Shown one piece after another: positions 43,035 through 51,486 of a stretch of DNA of 64,000 nt; the stretch's first letter is position 1; each line of letters begins with the position of its first letter. Source of the DNA: an uncultured Clostridia bacterium (GTDB taxonomy: Bacteria > Bacillota > Clostridia > Christensenellales > Aristaeellaceae); NCBI GenBank assembly GCA_934643825.1, contig CAKUCW010000001.1:82579-146578 (forward strand). The letters are read 5' to 3'. The notes under the pieces are model-generated. The model saw only the letters and a list, made by a program, of their open reading frames with translations, was not told the DNA's origin and made no database searches. A program made the position numbers and the translations under genes.

Positions 43035-44136
43035 GTGATCGAACTGGATCTCTATCGCCAGCAGATGGCACAAATCCGCGAAAGCATTGTTGAGGCAGGT
43101 GAGTCACTTTAACGTCGCCGGACTCAAAGAGCAGCTTCTTGAGCTGCACGAAACGATGAATGAGCCGGATTTCTGGAATGACCTCAAGCGTTCTACCGAG
43201 GTCAGCCGGAAGGTGCGCCTGACTGAAAACAAGGTGGAGCATTATCAAAAGCTCTGCCAGCGTGCCGACGATGTGGATGCCACCATGGAGCTTGCCGAGG
43301 AAATGCAGGATACCGACCTGCTTGCCGAGGCGGGCGAGGAAATCCAAAAGCTGCAAAGCGATTTGGAGGAGCTTCGACTGGAGAGCCTGCTGCGCGGCGA
43401 TTACGACAGCAACAACTGCTATCTCTCGCTGCACGCGGGCGCGGGCGGAACCGAGGCGCAGGACTGGACGCTCATGCTCTACCGCATGTATACCCGTTAC
43501 TGCGAGCGCCACGGCTTCACCGTTAAGCTGATCGATATGCTCGACGGCGACGAAGCGGGTCTCAAGTCCGTGACCTTTGAGGTGGACGGCGAGAACGCAT
43601 ATGGCTTCCTGCGCAGTGAAAAGGGCGTGCATCGTCTGGTGCGCATCAGCCCGTTCGACTCCAACGCACGCCGCCAGACGAGCTTCTCCTCGCTGGATGT
43701 TTCGCCGATCATTGATGACGACGACAACGAGATCGAGATCGACATGAAGGATGTCCGCGTGGACACCTACCATGCCAGCGGCGCGGGCGGACAGAACGTC
43801 AACAAGACCAGCTCTGCCGTCCGAATGACGCACTTCCCGACCGGCATCGTCGTTTCCTCCCAGACCAGCCGCGATCAGGTTCACAACCGTGAAAACTGTA
43901 TGCGCATGCTGCGTGCAAAGCTCGTTGAACTGCGCGAGCGTGAGCGCGAGGAAAAGATGGCGGATATCAAGGGCGAGATGAAGAAGATCGAATGGGGCAG
44001 CCAGATTCGCTCCTACGTCTTCCATCCGTATTCACTGGTTAAGGATCATCGCACCGGCTATGAAACCAGCAACGTGGACGCGGTCATGGACGGCGAACTT
44101 GACGGTTTCATCACCGCATATCTGCAAATGCAGTAA
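43035..44136 (+). CDS. prfB: Peptide chain release factor 2, programmed +1 frameshift with TAA stop
   Basis: Read as two frames. Frame 0 from GTG 43035 gives 25 codons ending GESL and meets TAA at 43110-43112. Frame +1 continues from AAC at 43111 (NVAGLKEQLLELHETMNEPD) to the stop at 44136, for about 366 residues in all, the usual RF2 length. An internal Shine-Dalgarno AGGTGAG lies three bases before CTT, as at known RF2 sites. The catalytic GGQ is in SGAGGQNVNKT, and it recognises UAA and UGA. The recoding stop is normally UGA; here it is UAA, and the usual Asp after the shift is Asn. It follows secA closely. Confidence 0.93.
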
Positions 44137-44180
44137 GCAAACGACGGTTTTTGAACGTCAGTGGATATTCATAAACAGGG

Positions 44181-44208
44181 GGCGGGCGGTTTCGCCCGCC
44201 TCTTCTTT
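44181..44208 (+). terminator. Terminator after prfB
   Basis: GGCGGGCG and CGCCCGCC around GTTT, then TCTTCTTT. Confidence 0.75.
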
Positions 44209-44229
44209 AGCGCATGGACATGACAAAAA

Positions 44230-44287
44230 ACCGCCCGCATGAGTTAATTTCACGGGCGGAAGTGCAGGCGGGACTCAGCCCGCTGAT
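44230..44287 (+). repeat. Family C repeat copy
   Basis: CCGCCCGCATGAGTTAATTT, then CACGGGCGGAAGTGCAGG and the hairpin GCGGGACTCAGCCCGC. It ends where the next gene is taken to start. Confidence 0.6.
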
Positions 44288-45044
44288 GGGAAATATGAAA
44301 AAACAAAAAGGTATGGTCAGCCTGCTGGCGGCGCTCGCTGTCCTTCTCGCCGCTTTCGGTTCACTCTGCGGCGCGGTCTATCGTGAGGCGATTTCTCCGG
44401 AGCTTTATGGCGAAAAGTCCCGTGCGGCGGTTGCTCGGGAGCATGGCATGAACGGGGAGGACGCGGTGAGCGCATATATCGGTATGGATGCGGCGCGTCA
44501 GGCAGAAGCGGCAAAAATCATCGCCCTGTATATGGAATTGGGCAAGGAGGATACGCCGCTCGCGCTTGAGGAACTGAACGCCAAGGAAATTTCGCACATG
44601 GCGGATGTCCGCAGGATCGTGGAGCAGCTCGGAAAGATGCGCACGCTCTGGATCAGCCTTGCCGCGGGGTTGACGGTGGTCATCGCGTGGGTCGGCGCAG
44701 GACTGGAAAAGCGCCATCGTTCGGTGGCGATCGGTGCGGCTTGCGGTCTTGGCATTTTGGCACTGATGGCTGCCGTTTTTGCGGCGATGATGAACACGTC
44801 CGGCTTTTCGACGATGTTTGTCGGGCTGCATAGGCTGCTGTTCGCCAATGACAATTGGCTGCTTGACCCGGCGACGGATATGCTCATTCGGATGATGCCG
44901 CAGACTTTGTTTGAAACGGCGTTTGCCGATGTAATGGGGCAGTTTGCACGCGCATTTGCCCTTGCGCTGGCGCTGATGGCGGCGGTGTATGCGGTGGTTT
45001 CCGGAATGATTCGCCGCCAGTTGACGGAGGAAAAAGAAGCATGA
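44286..45044 (+). CDS. DUF1461-like integral membrane protein
   Basis: 252 residues from ATG 44286 (44295 is also possible; neither has a strong ribosome-binding site). Further-upstream in-frame starts lie inside a family C repeat and are rejected. It has a first membrane segment (MVSLLAALAVLLAAFGSLCG), an outside region ending in KEISHMADVRRIVEQLGKMR, which matches the E..HM.DV pattern of DUF1461/TIGR01906, and three more membrane segments. Its stop overlaps tsaD as ATGA. Function of the family is unknown. Confidence 0.7.
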   Translation: MGNMKKQKGMVSLLAALAVLLAAFGSLCGAVYREAISPELYGEKSRAAVAREHGMNGEDAVSAYIGMDAARQAEAAKIIALYMELGKEDTPLALEELNAKEISHMADVRRIVEQLGKMRTLWISLAAGLTVVIAWVGAGLEKRHRSVAIGAACGLGILALMAAVFAAMMNTSGFSTMFVGLHRLLFANDNWLLDPATDMLIRMMPQTLFETAFADVMGQFARAFALALALMAAVYAVVSGMIRRQLTEEKEA

Positions 45045-46099
45045 ATTACGAACAGAATGCGAGAGAACAGGCGGAGCGGCTGAAGGCTGCCGGGCATGCG
45101 ACGATTTTGGCGATTGAATCCAGCTGCGACGAAACGGCGGCTGCCATCGTCCGCGATGGACGGCAGGTGATTTCTTCCGTCATCTCGTCTCAGATTCCGC
45201 TGCACGCGATGTACGGCGGCGTTGTGCCGGAGATCGCGTCCCGCGCCCATGTGGAGAGCGTCGATCCGGTGGTGGATGAGGCGCTCAAGAAGGCGGATAT
45301 GCGCCTTGAGGACGTGGACGCGGTCGCTGTGACCTACGGCCCCGGCTTGGTCGGTGCGCTGCTCATCGGCGTATCGGCGGCGAAGGCATTGGCGTATGCC
45401 GCGAATAAGCCGCTCATCCCGGTCAACCACATTGAGGGACATGTCAGCGCGAACTACGTTTCCCATCCGGATCTGGAGCCGCCGTTTGTCTGTCTGGTTG
45501 CGTCCGGCGGACACAGCCACATTGTTCGGGTGGACGATTACGGCGTGTATACGCTGCTGGGACAGACGATGGACGACGCCGCGGGCGAAGCGTTTGACAA
45601 GGCGGCGCGTGTGCTGGGGCTGCCGTATCCGGGTGGGCCTTTGCTGGATAAGTTGAGCCGCGAAGGAAACCCGCATGCGCTGAAATTGCCGCATGTGCAG
45701 ACGCCGGGACGCTATGATTACAGCTTCTCGGGACTGAAAACCGCGCTCATCAACACGGTGCATAAACTGCGCCAAAACGGGCAGGATGTGCCCGCGGCGG
45801 ATATTGCCGCGAGCTTCCAGCATGCGGCGGTGGAGCTGCTGAGCGACAAGGCGATGCTCGCCGCGGTGGAAACGGGCGCAAAGACGGTTGCGCTGGCGGG
45901 CGGCGTTGCAAGCAATTCCGGACTGCGCAACACGATGAACGATAAATGCCAGAAGGCGGGTGTTCGTCTGGTGATGCCGCCGCCCATCCTCTGCACGGAT
46001 AACGCGGCGATGATTGGCAGCGCGGCATTCTACCGGCTGATGCGCGGCGAAATTGCGGGGCTGGATTTGAACGCCTGTCCGTCGCTGAAATTGGTCTAA
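45041..46099 (+). CDS. tsaD: TsaD: tRNA N6-threonylcarbamoyladenosine synthase, catalytic subunit
   Basis: 352 residues. The ASKHA fold is shown by ILAIESSCDETAAAIV and the metal-binding NHIEGH, with the family signatures VASGGHSHIV and LAGGVASNSGLR. It transfers the threonylcarbamoyl group made by TsaC to A37 of ANN-decoding tRNAs, with TsaB and TsaE, none of which is next to it here. The ATG overlaps the preceding stop (ATGA), so the genes are coupled. A strong terminator follows. Confidence 0.97.
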   Translation: MNYEQNAREQAERLKAAGHATILAIESSCDETAAAIVRDGRQVISSVISSQIPLHAMYGGVVPEIASRAHVESVDPVVDEALKKADMRLEDVDAVAVTYGPGLVGALLIGVSAAKALAYAANKPLIPVNHIEGHVSANYVSHPDLEPPFVCLVASGGHSHIVRVDDYGVYTLLGQTMDDAAGEAFDKAARVLGLPYPGGPLLDKLSREGNPHALKLPHVQTPGRYDYSFSGLKTALINTVHKLRQNGQDVPAADIAASFQHAAVELLSDKAMLAAVETGAKTVALAGGVASNSGLRNTMNDKCQKAGVRLVMPPPILCTDNAAMIGSAAFYRLMRGEIAGLDLNACPSLKLV

Positions 46100-46127
46100 A
46101 ACCCTCTTTTAAATTCGAAATGGCATC

Positions 46128-46177
46128 AAAAAAGCCAGCGAATCGTCGGGAAAACCCGGCTGTTCGCTGGCTTTTTT
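46128..46177. terminator. Bidirectional terminator after tsaD
   Basis: GCCAGCGAA and TTCGCTGGC outer arms with inner GTCGGG/CCCGGC, A-run left and T-run right, between converging genes. Confidence 0.9.
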
Positions 46178-46244
46178 AATGGGTGAGAGGGGAGCGGGGC
46201 TCCTGCGTTTTGCAAAACTGCGGCGAAGGTGAGGGCGGCTGACT

Positions 46245-47609
46245 TTACCCGACATTATCCTCAATGGGAACAAACAGCGCCGGTTCGGGTGAAAGCGTGG
46301 CGGTGGGTTCGGGTGAGGCGGTCGGCACGGGCGTAGGCTCGGACGTCGGTTCTGCGGTGACCGGAATCGGCGTCAGAAACAGCGGCTCGGGCGTCGTCGT
46401 ATCGACGGCAGCGGAGAAGAGAAGCGCCTGCGTCTGCTTGCCTGCCGCGCCGTCTACGTTCAAGCCGTGGTCGCGCTGAAAATCTTCGACTGCCTGAATC
46501 GTGCCGCCGTAATAACCGCCGGTGACGCTGCCATGATAATAGCCCAGCTCAGTCAGCCGCATTTGCAGCATGTAGACATCCGTGCCGGTTTTGCCCTTGG
46601 AGAGCGTGCGGTAGGAGGTCGGGAAGTTTTCTCTGCTGTAAACCGGCGTGGGGGTCGGCGCGGGAAGCGGGTTTTCGCGCAGCGTGTCCATGTTCAGCGT
46701 GGGCTTGAGCGCCATGGTGTATTCCGGGTCGTAATCGCCCTCGTAAACGGTGATGATGGTGCCCGCCTTGCAGTTTTCGTAAATCCACTTGGCGTCGGAA
46801 ACGAGCAGACGGACGCAGCCGTGCGACGCGGGCGTGCCCAGCGCGTTGAAGGACTTGACGGAAAGCGTCGTTTCATCCGGCTCGGAATAGAGGACGGAGT
46901 GGAAAGCGTTGGCGGAATCAATGCGCGTCAGATACTGCGCGTGAGAACCCCATGTCGGGAAATACCCCCAGCGTGCGCGTTTTTTGGGCATGATCGTCGT
47001 GCCGCAGGGCGTCGGGTAATTGGCTGTGCCGGTGGAGCAGATCATTTCGCGGACAAGGATGTTGTATTCTCCCGTTTCGTCGTAGGTATAGGCGCGGGTA
47101 ATCTGGTTGACGACATCGACCATCAGGGTATAGCGAGTCGGCTCGGGCGTCGGCGAGGGGCGCGGCGTCGCGTCGGCGGGAACGGCGTCGGAGGAAAAAA
47201 GAAGCTCCTGCGTTTCGCGCCCGGCGATGCCGTCGGCGTTCAAGCCGTTGTGGGTCTGAAAGGCTTTAACCGCGGCTTTGGTCACTTTGTAATAGCCGCC
47301 GGAAACTTTTGCTGTATAAAAGCCCAGCTCGGAAAGGCGGGATTGTATGGCGCGTACCCGATCGCCGGAGTCGCCGTATTTCACCGTTTTGGAAAAGGTA
47401 AAGGCGGCAGGGGTCGGCAGATCGGGCGTTGCCTGCACGGCAAAAAACTCGCTTTCATGGGATTCGCCGCCGTCGCCGTAAAGAAAGCTGACACCGCCCG
47501 TATCGTTTAAAACCACTTGCCCGGAATCATCCTCCCAAAGGATCTTTTCGCTGAGGGCAAGGGAGGGAAGCAGCATCAGAATGAAAAAAATGAGCGTAAG
47601 ATGTTTCAT
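46245..47609 (-). CDS. L,D-transpeptidase (YkuD) with two peptidoglycan-binding domains
   Basis: 454 residues. A signal peptide (MKHLTLIFFILMLLPSLALS) precedes PG_binding_1 at about 75-135 (VRAIQSRLSELGFYTAKVSG). The YkuD catalytic domain is at about 160-300, with the motif SHGCVRL and catalytic Cys at about 265. A second PG_binding_1 lies at about 345-405, and the tail is rich in Pro/Thr. It forms 3-3 cross-links or attaches proteins to the wall outside the membrane. ATG 47609 begins the signal peptide. Convergent with tsaD. Confidence 0.92.
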   Translation of the reverse strand: MKHLTLIFFILMLLPSLALSEKILWEDDSGQVVLNDTGGVSFLYGDGGESHESEFFAVQATPDLPTPAAFTFSKTVKYGDSGDRVRAIQSRLSELGFYTAKVSGGYYKVTKAAVKAFQTHNGLNADGIAGRETQELLFSSDAVPADATPRPSPTPEPTRYTLMVDVVNQITRAYTYDETGEYNILVREMICSTGTANYPTPCGTTIMPKKRARWGYFPTWGSHAQYLTRIDSANAFHSVLYSEPDETTLSVKSFNALGTPASHGCVRLLVSDAKWIYENCKAGTIITVYEGDYDPEYTMALKPTLNMDTLRENPLPAPTPTPVYSRENFPTSYRTLSKGKTGTDVYMLQMRLTELGYYHGSVTGGYYGGTIQAVEDFQRDHGLNVDGAAGKQTQALLFSAAVDTTTPEPLFLTPIPVTAEPTSEPTPVPTASPEPTATLSPEPALFVPIEDNVG

Positions 47610-47981
47610 GGATTCCTCTCTCAAACTAAAAATGCCGGTTAAACCGCCGCGAAGCGAAGATGGGGTTTGGGGATGAAATCCCCAAGCAGGTCTGGACGGC
47701 AGTCCAGCGTAACCCCGATGGGTAAAAAAGCAGTTTCAGAGCAGAATGCGAAGCATTCTGTAATTGAAACGGTTTCATACTGAAAAGCATATTTTCAGAA
47801 GCAGACAGGTATAAAAACATCGCAAAGCAGGGGCGGGATTTTTTAGCTCCGCTTCAGTCCTTCCTATCTGTTATCATAACACAGGGAAGGCATAAAAACA
47901 ACCGGAGACCGCCTCCCCGGAAGGGAAGCGGTCTCCGGCGCAACAAAGGAGAAAGTTACATGAAGATTGGAGAAGGGGAAG
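47610..47981. other. Repeat-rich intergenic region between L,D-transpeptidase and HtrA genes
   Basis: 47635-47713 is a chain of hairpins: CCGCCGCGAAGCGAAG (the family A start on the other strand), GGGGTTTGGGGATGAAATCC with CCCAAGC, and CTGGACGGCAGTCCAG. At 47760-47800 there is GAAACGGTTTCATACTGAAA with dyad character. The HtrA terminator lies at 47908-47940. No gene is seen. Confidence 0.6.
47908..47940 (-). terminator. Terminator of the HtrA-like gene
   Basis: CCGGAGACCGC and GCGGTCTCCGG arms with inner TCCC/GGGA. On the minus strand the hairpin is followed by TTGTTTTTATG. Confidence 0.85.
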
Positions 47982-49184
47982 TTATTTGCTGCTGGTGGTA
48001 TCGACATCGGTCGGCTGCGGAACGACCAAATCAAGGGTCATTTCCTTGCCGTTGCGGTCAATCTTGACGGCAACCGTGTCGCCCGGCGTCTGCTTCGCTT
48101 TAAGAGCGTTCAGCTCATCGGCAGTCTTGACATCCTCGCCCGCAAAGCCGACGATGATGTCGCCCTTCTGCAGACCCGCACGCTCAGCAGCGCTCATCGT
48201 CGATACATCCGTGATATACACGCCGACCGGCATGGAATACTGCTTGCTCATGTCTTCCGTGATGTTCTGGATGGTGATGCCCAGCATGATCTGGCTGCCC
48301 TTGGTCTGATCCTTGACGGAATCCGGGTCGTTGATCATCTGCTCGACGAGTTCCTTGATGTTGTTGACCGGGATGGCATAACCGATGCCCTCGATGCTCA
48401 CGGAAGAGCTCTTGGCATAGACCACGCCGATGACGTTGCCGTAGGAATCGAACAGCGCACCGCCGGAGTTGCCGGGGTTAATCGCCGCATCCGTCTGGAT
48501 GGCGTTGATGGTCACGTCGTCAATGGTCAGTTCCTGCTCGACGGCGGAGATGATGCCCGCGGTCACGGAGCCATGAACCTTGCCCATCGGGTTGCCGATG
48601 GCAACCGCCAGCTCGCCAACCTCAAGCTGATCGCTGTCGCCGAACGTGGCGGCATTCAGACCCTTCGCGTCGATTTTCAGAACCGCGATATCGTTGTTCT
48701 CAGAGCTGCCGACGAGCGTCGCCTCATAGGTCTGCTCCTCCTCGCCCTCTTCGCCGGAGTTGACATAGACCGTGATCTTGTCCGCGCCGGAGATGACGTG
48801 GTTGTTGGTCAGAATGTAGCCGTCTTCGGAAATGATGATGCCGGAGCCGGCAGCCGTTTCGGTGTATTCCTGCGTACCGCCGCGGCCGCCGCGTCCGCCA
48901 TAGCCGTAACCATAGCCATAGCCGAACATGCTGCCGAACGGATTGTAGTAATTATCATAGTTGTTGTAGACCACCTTGGTCTCCGTCTCGATGGCGACGA
49001 CAGACGAGCGGCACTTTTTGGCGATCTCCGGGATGGAGAGCGAATCTTCATGAGAAGCCGCTTCAACGACGCTGAAATGTTTGTCGTTGGTTTCCGCCTG
49101 CGCCATCACGGAGAAGCCAGCCGTCGCCGTCAGCGCCAATGCTGCGGTCAGAGCGACGATGGAACGAATATTCTTTTTCATCAT
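47982..49184 (-). CDS. HtrA/DegP-like serine protease with PDZ domain
   Basis: 400 residues. Signal peptide at 1-30. The trypsin-like domain is at about 55-275 with catalytic His129 (TNNHVISG), Asp165 (NNDIAVLKI) and Ser240 (NPGNSGGALF). One PDZ domain is at about 295-385 (SAAERAGLQKGDIIVGFAGE). A Gly/Tyr/Arg-rich loop at 87-103 lies before the catalytic core. It should degrade misfolded proteins outside the membrane. ATG 49184 has AAAGGAG at good spacing. Unlike many Firmicutes HtrA proteins it shows a cleavable signal and no anchor. Confidence 0.94.
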   Translation of the reverse strand: MMKKNIRSIVALTAALALTATAGFSVMAQAETNDKHFSVVEAASHEDSLSIPEIAKKCRSSVVAIETETKVVYNNYDNYYNPFGSMFGYGYGYGYGGRGGRGGTQEYTETAAGSGIIISEDGYILTNNHVISGADKITVYVNSGEEGEEEQTYEATLVGSSENNDIAVLKIDAKGLNAATFGDSDQLEVGELAVAIGNPMGKVHGSVTAGIISAVEQELTIDDVTINAIQTDAAINPGNSGGALFDSYGNVIGVVYAKSSSVSIEGIGYAIPVNNIKELVEQMINDPDSVKDQTKGSQIMLGITIQNITEDMSKQYSMPVGVYITDVSTMSAAERAGLQKGDIIVGFAGEDVKTADELNALKAKQTPGDTVAVKIDRNGKEMTLDLVVPQPTDVDTTSSK

Positions 49185-49307
49185 TAAGATCTCCTTTCGG
49201 GGGAATAAGCTTGATGTGGTTTCGCCTTTTCCTTCAGGCGATGGCTATATTATAGGCAAGGGCTTTGAAGGAAAAATGGTAGATATGAGGAAAAAACATT
49301 GAGACAT

Positions 49308-49326
49308 TGTGACAGAATTGTGTCAA
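49308..49326. promoter_or_regulatory. Inverted repeat between HtrA and serine hydrolase genes
   Basis: TTGTGACAGAATTGTGTCAA contains TGACA/TGTCA arms separated by 6 bases. It lies upstream of htrA and just before the stop of the next gene. An operator role is only a possibility. Confidence 0.3.
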
Positions 49327-49328
49327 GG

Positions 49329-50528
49329 TCAATGCGCCAGGCACAAAGCGGCAAAACCGAGCGTGAGCAGGTCAAAACCGACGCGCATCAGCGGCGGCGT
49401 ATCGCGCAAAAGGCGGGTGCCGCTGGTCATGATGCCCACGCCTGCGCCGGTGTTCGGATCGGCGAACAGTTCGGCGCACATGCCGTAGGCAACGCCCTGA
49501 TGCCCGACGGGCGACACGCCGGGAAACACGTTCGGCAGATAGGCGACATTCAGCCCGCGCCCGATGGAGCCGATGCCGCCCAAGCCATCCTGCGGCATGC
49601 GCATGAGGTCGAGCGACGAGCGGGAAAGGACGCCCATTTCGCCGTGGGAGGCGAGCAGACCGAGCAGCTTTGCCATGCCGTCGCTGTCGGTGATGAGCCG
49701 TCCTGCGGCGCAGAGATAATCCCGTTCCGGCTCGAAGGGATCGGCGGGGCGGGCGGCGAGTTTGGCGGCGTCGTATTTGAGCCGCGGCAGGAAAAAGCGG
49801 ACGCCGTATCCGTTGGCGATGTCGGATGCGGGGGAAATGCGCCGGGGATCATAGCTGGCGCGGATGGAAAGCGGATCAAACACACGCTGACGCATGATGT
49901 CATCAAACGGCATGTCGGCGGCGCGTTCCATGACGACGCCCGCGACGCCTGCGCCGAGGTTGCTGTAATGGAAGGATTCGCCCGGACGGGTAGGCAGCCA
50001 GTTTTCCGGTGCGCTGAGCAGCTCGCGGAGTGTGCAGCCCGGCTGCATGCCGCGTGAGCCGTAATTGCCTTCGTCGCAAAGGGCGGCGCTGTGGGTCAGG
50101 AGCATGCGCAGGGTGACGGGACAATCCGGCGCATGCGGATTGCGGACGGGATAGCCCAGATATGTCGAAAGTTCTTCATCGAGCGAAAGCTGACCGGATT
50201 CGACGAGGGAAAGCGCACCGAACGTCATGACCAGCTTGCTGACGGAAGCGACGCGGAAGCAGGTTTCCGGCTCGACAGGTACGGCAGGATGCAGCCGGGC
50301 GTTGCCAAAGCAGAAGGTTTCGTGCTGACCGGACGGGCTGCGCAGGACGATGCACGCGCCGACGGTTCGGTTTTCGCGGAGGATATCTTCGACATAGCTT
50401 TCAAAAAGAATGCGTCCCCGGAGAGAAAGCCGTCCGTCTTCGGTATATGTGAATTCAGGCAGGCGGGCGGTTAGGTACTTTGCCCGCTCTGTGAGCCGGG
50501 AAATTTCGGATTCAGTTGGATTTTTCAA
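49329..50528 (-). CDS. Beta-lactamase-fold serine hydrolase (class C / esterase type)
   Basis: 399 residues from TTG 50528, chosen because AAGGAGG sits 8 bases upstream. An ATG at 50558 has no such site. The SxxK motif is SVSK (Ser95-Lys98), the Tyr motif YSNLG, and the family fold continues to about 390 (GHQGVAYGMCAELFADPNTG holds the third motif region). No signal peptide or membrane segment is visible, so it is probably cytosolic, acting as an esterase or peptidase rather than a secreted beta-lactamase. Substrate unknown. Confidence 0.85.
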   Translation of the reverse strand: MKNPTESEISRLTERAKYLTARLPEFTYTEDGRLSLRGRILFESYVEDILRENRTVGACIVLRSPSGQHETFCFGNARLHPAVPVEPETCFRVASVSKLVMTFGALSLVESGQLSLDEELSTYLGYPVRNPHAPDCPVTLRMLLTHSAALCDEGNYGSRGMQPGCTLRELLSAPENWLPTRPGESFHYSNLGAGVAGVVMERAADMPFDDIMRQRVFDPLSIRASYDPRRISPASDIANGYGVRFFLPRLKYDAAKLAARPADPFEPERDYLCAAGRLITDSDGMAKLLGLLASHGEMGVLSRSSLDLMRMPQDGLGGIGSIGRGLNVAYLPNVFPGVSPVGHQGVAYGMCAELFADPNTGAGVGIMTSGTRLLRDTPPLMRVGFDLLTLGFAALCLAH

Positions 50529-50612
50529 GGCGGTTGCCTCCTTGCGGTTCTTCTTCATGTCAGTATAAGCCGCGGGAAAAGGGCTGTCAACGAGAAAAAA
50601 TGCCGCGAATGC

Positions 50613-50641
50613 TTGCATGGGGGTTGACAATCCTGTATAAT
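50613..50641 (+). promoter_or_regulatory. Promoter of the MgtC gene
   Basis: TTGCAT (50613-50618), 17-base spacer, TATAAT (50636-50641), 49 bases before the start. Confidence 0.6.
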
Positions 50642-50689
50642 AAATTAATTTAAATTCGACTGATGGAAAATTGAATGAGGTGAAGAAGT

Positions 50690-51406
50690 TTGACGAATTT
50701 TCTGGCTGCGCTGGGGCAGCTCGGTCAGCCGCTTTCGATTGTTACGCTGCTGCTGCGCATTGGCGTGGCGGTACTCATCGGCGCGATTATCGGCATTGAC
50801 CGCGAAATCAAGAATCGTCCCGCGGGCATGCGCACACATGTGTTGGTTTGCGTGGGCGCGGCGCTGGTTGCCATGATTGAATGCCAGTCCATTGCGGATG
50901 CGGTTGCGCTGGGCGACGCGTCCATCGGCGTCAGCATGGGACGCATTACGACCTCTGTTATATCGGGCATTGGTTTTCTGGGCGCGGGAACGATTTTTAT
51001 GAGCGACCACAAGATCTCCGGTCTGACGACGGCAGCGTCCCTCTGGTGCACGGCGTGCATCGGTCTGGCGGTGGGCTTTGGCTATATCGTGATGGCGCTG
51101 CTGGCGGGCGCGATTGTGCTGGCGATTTTGAAGCTGATGCAGCGCGTTGTTCATGTCAATACGCTCAAGCGGCTGGAGGTTCAGTTTATCCACCGCACGC
51201 AGACGCTGGCGTTTCTCAACGAGTACTTTACGAATCTGGGCGTGACGGTGCTGAATGTCGATTTCCATGCGGAGAGCCGACCGGAGGGCAATCTGTATAC
51301 CAATCTGTATACGCTGACCATGCCCTCTAAGACGAGCTATGTCGATGTGATCGGCACGCTGTCCGAGTATCCGAACATCCGAACGGTTCGAACGAGAAAC
51401 CTGTAA
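50690..51406 (+). CDS. MgtC/SapB-family membrane protein
   Basis: 238 residues from TTG 50690, with GAGGTGAAG upstream. The MgtC domain (about 15-140) carries IGIDREIKNRPAGMRTHVLV and GIGFLGAGTIFM, with four or five membrane segments. A soluble ACT-like tail follows from about 160. MgtC proteins are tied to growth at low Mg2+ and to membrane ATPase control. Its presence in the same window as mgtE with a leader attenuator is suggestive, but they are 38 kb apart. It converges on a MATE gene with a shared terminator. Confidence 0.92.
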   Translation: MTNFLAALGQLGQPLSIVTLLLRIGVAVLIGAIIGIDREIKNRPAGMRTHVLVCVGAALVAMIECQSIADAVALGDASIGVSMGRITTSVISGIGFLGAGTIFMSDHKISGLTTAASLWCTACIGLAVGFGYIVMALLAGAIVLAILKLMQRVVHVNTLKRLEVQFIHRTQTLAFLNEYFTNLGVTVLNVDFHAESRPEGNLYTNLYTLTMPSKTSYVDVIGTLSEYPNIRTVRTRNL

Positions 51407-51443
51407 AAGCGGCGGCTTTACGTCGTTTCCCATACTGAAATGG

Positions 51444-51486
51444 AAAGCCTCATCCTTCACCTGCGGGTGGCGATGAGGCTTTTTGC
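51444..51486. terminator. Bidirectional terminator overlapping the end of the MATE coding region
   Basis: AAAGCCTCATC and GATGAGGCTTT arms with inner TCACC/GGGTG. It starts 38 bases after the MgtC stop, and its right arm encodes the last ten or so codons of the MATE protein (ending KASSPPAGEG). Confidence 0.85.

Noticed and set aside
43087..43113. Independent start of RF2 in the +1 frame (TTG 43087 or GTG 43099)
   Set aside because: The upstream frame matches the conserved RF2 N-terminus and the internal Shine-Dalgarno is at frameshift spacing, so recoding is favoured, though not proven.
44214..44285. Longer N-terminus of the DUF1461-like protein
   Set aside because: The added codons are family C repeat sequence and there is no ribosome-binding site before them.
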